From NCBI GenBank assembly GCA_031429035.1, contig JANOYU010000057.1:1-43413 (forward strand): 43,413 bases of DNA. The letters are read 5' to 3'. Source of the DNA: Methylotenera_A sp031429035. Lineage in GTDB: Bacteria > Pseudomonadota > Gammaproteobacteria > Burkholderiales > Methylophilaceae. The position numbers were made by a program, and so were the translations under genes. Positions 40,807-43,413 of the stretch are shown piece by piece. The notes beneath the pieces are model-generated. The model saw only the letters and a program-made list of their open reading frames with translations. It was not told the DNA's origin and ran no database searches. The stretch's first letter is position 1. Each line of letters begins with the position of its first letter.

Positions 40807-41697
40807 ATGAAAGTTAAAACACTAGATGATTTTGTTGGCAATACGCCGCTAGTTAAATTGCAGCGTATGGCTGGGCAAACGACGAACACGATTTTGCTGA
40901 AACTAGAGGGCAACAACCCAGCGGGCTCGGTAAAAGATAGGCCAGCCTACAGCATGATTACTCGTGCAGTAGCGCGCGGCGTCATTAAACCTGGCGACAC
41001 GCTGATTGAGGCCACTAGCGGCAACTCTTGCATTGCTTTGTCGATGGTGGCAGCGATGCGCGGTTACAAAATGGTGTTGGTGATGCCAGAAAATCAAAGT
41101 ATTGAGCGTCGCCAAAGCATGAAAGCCTACGGTGCAGAGTTAGTGCTTACTCCGAAGGATGGCAGTATGGAGCTGGCGCGTGACGTGGCAACGAAAATGT
41201 CTGCGGAGGGCGAGGGCATTGTGTTGGATCAATTCGCTAATCAAGATAATCCGCTAGCGCATTACGAAACCACAGGCCCAGAAATTTGGCGCGATACCGA
41301 TGGCAAAATTACGCATTTTGTGGCCAGCATGGGCACTACTGGTACCATTATGGGTGTTTCGCGCTATTTAAAAGAAAAAAATCCTGCGATTCGCATAATA
41401 GGTGTTCAGCCAGAAGATGGCGCGCAAATTCCGGGCATTCGCAAATGGCCAGTGGAATATATGCCGACTATTTTTGATGCCAAACGTGTGGATGAGCTAC
41501 GATATGTAAGCCAAAAAAATGCAGAAAATATGACGCGAAAACTCGCAACCGAAGAAGGTATTTTTGCGGGAATCTCTAGCGGTGGCGGGCTTTATACGGC
41601 GCTGCAACTATCAAAAGAAGTCGAAAATGCGGTGATTGTTTCTATCGTCTGCGATCGGGGCGATAGGTATCTTTCCACCGGAGTTTTTCCTGCTTAA
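40807..41697 (+). CDS. cysM: cysteine synthase B
   Basis: 296 aa PLP enzyme that makes cysteine from O-acetylserine. The PLP Lys is in GSVKDRPAYSM (Lys43), the substrate loop is TSGNSCIALSM, the phosphate loop is GTTGTIMG and the C-terminal CDRGDRYLSTGVF is typical of CysM. Full length. ATG starts 1 bp after the dsbB stop, so the two are likely translated from one mRNA. The next gene begins 1 bp after its stop. Confidence 0.95.
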   Translation: MKVKTLDDFVGNTPLVKLQRMAGQTTNTILLKLEGNNPAGSVKDRPAYSMITRAVARGVIKPGDTLIEATSGNSCIALSMVAAMRGYKMVLVMPENQSIERRQSMKAYGAELVLTPKDGSMELARDVATKMSAEGEGIVLDQFANQDNPLAHYETTGPEIWRDTDGKITHFVASMGTTGTIMGVSRYLKEKNPAIRIIGVQPEDGAQIPGIRKWPVEYMPTIFDAKRVDELRYVSQKNAENMTRKLATEEGIFAGISSGGGLYTALQLSKEVENAVIVSIVCDRGDRYLSTGVFPA

Positions 41698-41698
41698 A

Positions 41699-43413
41699 AT
41701 GTTGCAGCAAGCCACATTGATTGGCTTTTTACTCGTTTCGCAAGCTGCGTTTGCACTTAGTAGCATCAGCATTACGGCTGACAAAATCACCCACGAAAAT
41801 GCCGCACTGCACAAAGCCAATATTGCGCTAGATTTAACAGGCAGCGATATTGCAATAGTACAGGCGGAAACGCTGGAATACGGCAAAGCGCGGTTGGATA
41901 AAGCACATATTACGGTCGATTTAAAAGCTAACACGACGCTGTTAGTAAAAGCTAAGCATATTTCGATGGATAAATATGAGGCGCAAAACTCTAATATTTA
42001 CTTAGATTACGCCAAAAAAACGTCGCAACCAACGGTGACGTTTTATTCTGATATTAAACAAAGCGCTGATAAAGCGTGGTCGTCATTGCAAATCAATTGT
42101 TTAATTCCCAAAAAAGCTACAAAAGAAGTGTGGGAATGCCCGGGCGGCTTGTTTGCAGCAGGGCGCACGCGCGTGCCGTTTAACATTGTCATCACGCCGC
42201 AAGCGCATGGTGTCGATACTGAAATTAACTTAACCGATGCCAATTTTAGTGATGCCTCTGGCTTGCATGCGGGTGAAAAGCTCACTGGCAAAATTAAAGT
42301 CTCGGCACGCCTAGAAAAAAGTACGGTTCAAAAAGACAGCGCAAAGAAGGGCGCCATACCATTAGAAACGTGGCACTGGAAAGGCCTATTTAGCTGGACC
42401 GAGGGCGAGCTATTTTGGCAGCCATTTTATTTTGGCAAGGCGGGTAATGAGTTCAATATTAGCGGTACCTATGCCGAGCCGATGCTCAACATTTTGCAAG
42501 CTAATTTAAAAATTAACGAAATTGGCAATATGTCGGCCACCGCCGAACTAAACACTAAAACGCTTGAAGCAAATGATGTAAAAGTAAGCGCCAAAGATGT
42601 CGATTTTGCAGGTTTGTATGCGCTGGTGCTTAAACCGCTGGTCGAGAAATCTGCCTTTGGCAATTTAAAAGTAAGCGGTAAAGCCGATTGGCAATTTGAG
42701 GTAAAAGGCTTGCAACCTATCAACTTTGAGCTCAATTTAAAAGACGCCAATATTGAAGACCTAAACGGAAAGTTTGGCTTAAAAGATATTAATGCGCATA
42801 TTCCTTGGGATTACGATGTGGCTAAAACCATTACGTTGGCTTACTCTGGCGGCCATGTACTTAAAATTCCGCTAGGCAAAACCAATTTGCAGGCAGAGCT
42901 GAATCGTTACTCGCTTACCGCGCCCAGCTTGGTGTTGCCAGTGCTAGATGGCGCAATAAAGATTGAAGATTTATCTGCCGCCTACCTTAGCCAGCAATGG
43001 ATTTGGCACGTTAAAATGCAGCTGGACCCGATTAGTATGAACACGTTTAGCAAAACCCTAGGCTGGCCCGAAATGCAGGGCAAGATTGATGGCCAAGTGC
43101 CGCTGATTACCTACGCGGGCAAGCAGCTTAACATGGATGGAAAAATGCAATTTAATATGTTTAATGGTAACGTGGCGATGGATGGCCTGCGCATTGACGA
43201 CCCGCTAGGCAAGGTGCCCAAGCTTTATGCCAACTTGCAAATGCGCGATATTGATTTAGGCGATTTAACCCGCACTTTTAACTTTGGCGCGATAGAGGGC
43301 AAACTAGAAGGTGACGTGAAAGATTTGCAACTAGAAAACTGGAAACCTGTGCGCATGGATGCGATCATCCAAACTGCCGATGGCAAGCACTTAAAAAAAG
43401 TCTCACAGCGCGC
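41699..43413 (+). CDS. large exported YdbH/AsmA-like protein, partial
   Basis: The frame opens at ATG 41699 and stays open to the end of the window (571 complete codons); it continues beyond. An N-terminal hydrophobic segment (LIGFLLVSQAAFA) is a signal. The body is long runs of alternating beta-strands such as KVSAKDVDFAGLYALVLKP and GKLEGDVKDLQLENWKPVRMDA, with LIDDPLGKVPKLYANLQMRDIDLGDLTR typical of the YdbH-like/DUF748 family of periplasmic AsmA-like proteins that bridge the two membranes in lipid transport. The family assignment is by eye and moderate. It is 1 bp after cysM. Confidence 0.6.
   Translation, partial: MLQQATLIGFLLVSQAAFALSSISITADKITHENAALHKANIALDLTGSDIAIVQAETLEYGKARLDKAHITVDLKANTTLLVKAKHISMDKYEAQNSNIYLDYAKKTSQPTVTFYSDIKQSADKAWSSLQINCLIPKKATKEVWECPGGLFAAGRTRVPFNIVITPQAHGVDTEINLTDANFSDASGLHAGEKLTGKIKVSARLEKSTVQKDSAKKGAIPLETWHWKGLFSWTEGELFWQPFYFGKAGNEFNISGTYAEPMLNILQANLKINEIGNMSATAELNTKTLEANDVKVSAKDVDFAGLYALVLKPLVEKSAFGNLKVSGKADWQFEVKGLQPINFELNLKDANIEDLNGKFGLKDINAHIPWDYDVAKTITLAYSGGHVLKIPLGKTNLQAELNRYSLTAPSLVLPVLDGAIKIEDLSAAYLSQQWIWHVKMQLDPISMNTFSKTLGWPEMQGKIDGQVPLITYAGKQLNMDGKMQFNMFNGNVAMDGLRIDDPLGKVPKLYANLQMRDIDLGDLTRTFNFGAIEGKLEGDVKDLQLENWKPVRMDAIIQTADGKHLKKVSQR

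Noticed and set aside
1..43413. tRNA, rRNA or transposase genes
   Set aside because: No cloverleaf, rRNA segment or transposase domain was seen on either strand.

Overview
The window is ordinary, gene-dense chromosome from a betaproteobacterium. I infer a low-GC Methylophilaceae-like (Methylotenera-type) organism. The reasons are the moderately AT-rich composition, the conserved blocks yciB-yciI-bolA-PPIase, yciV-yciO-M50 protease-trpS-scpA-scpB-rluB and dapD/yffB/dapE/prmB, and the long (about 400 aa) TrpS. The genus is inference; no 16S or methanol-oxidation gene is present. I found no tRNA, rRNA, CRISPR array, transposase or prophage gene.

Layout. 1-1630: a hydrolase-RidA-cupin plus-strand group ending in a strong bidirectional hairpin. 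1689-2543: a four-helix membrane protein with one c-type heme site. 2658-3978: serB and a small unknown gene. 4000-9925: a minus-strand run of mostly exported proteins (two beta-propellers, an unknown periplasmic protein, flavocytochrome c FccAB-like, an ankyrin protein) ending in a DUF455 ferritin-like protein. 9970-13968: purL. 14013-16105: feoAB behind a promoter with a Fur-box-like palindrome. 16147-18169: PPIase, BolA-like, YciI and YciB as one operon. 18207-25089: plus-strand housekeeping cluster from yciV to rluB, interrupted by a DUF4160-like gene and repeats. 25266-31092: minus-strand prmB, dapE, yffB, a GGDEF-EAL membrane protein and dapD, with a broken lipoprotein gene at the end. 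31208-37742: M48 protease, kup, TerC, AI-2E-family permease, YqhA, hibernation factor and a small secreted protein, all minus. 37889-43413: nhaR, xseA, dsbB, cysM and the start of a large exported YdbH/AsmA-like protein.

How the genes fit together. Most are housekeeping: serine, cysteine, lysine and purine synthesis, chromosome segregation (ScpAB), ribosome modification (RluB, PrmB), ion handling (Kup, FeoAB, NhaR) and envelope proteins (PPIase, DsbB, YciB, M48). The accessory flavour comes from the periplasmic redox/propeller group at 4843-9925 and the c-di-GMP protein lodged between dapD and yffB.

The features most worth a second look are not a large new system. They are: an rluB gene whose basic C-terminal tail continues in frame after two stop codons; a neighbouring lipoprotein gene broken by a single TAA; a family of paired inverted repeats built on an ATTCCC-N8-GGGAAT core (like neisserial dRS3) in several intergenic gaps; a possible Shine-Dalgarno-sequestering hairpin before a GGDEF-EAL gene with degenerate MHYT and EAL motifs; and several palindromes placed over predicted transcription starts.
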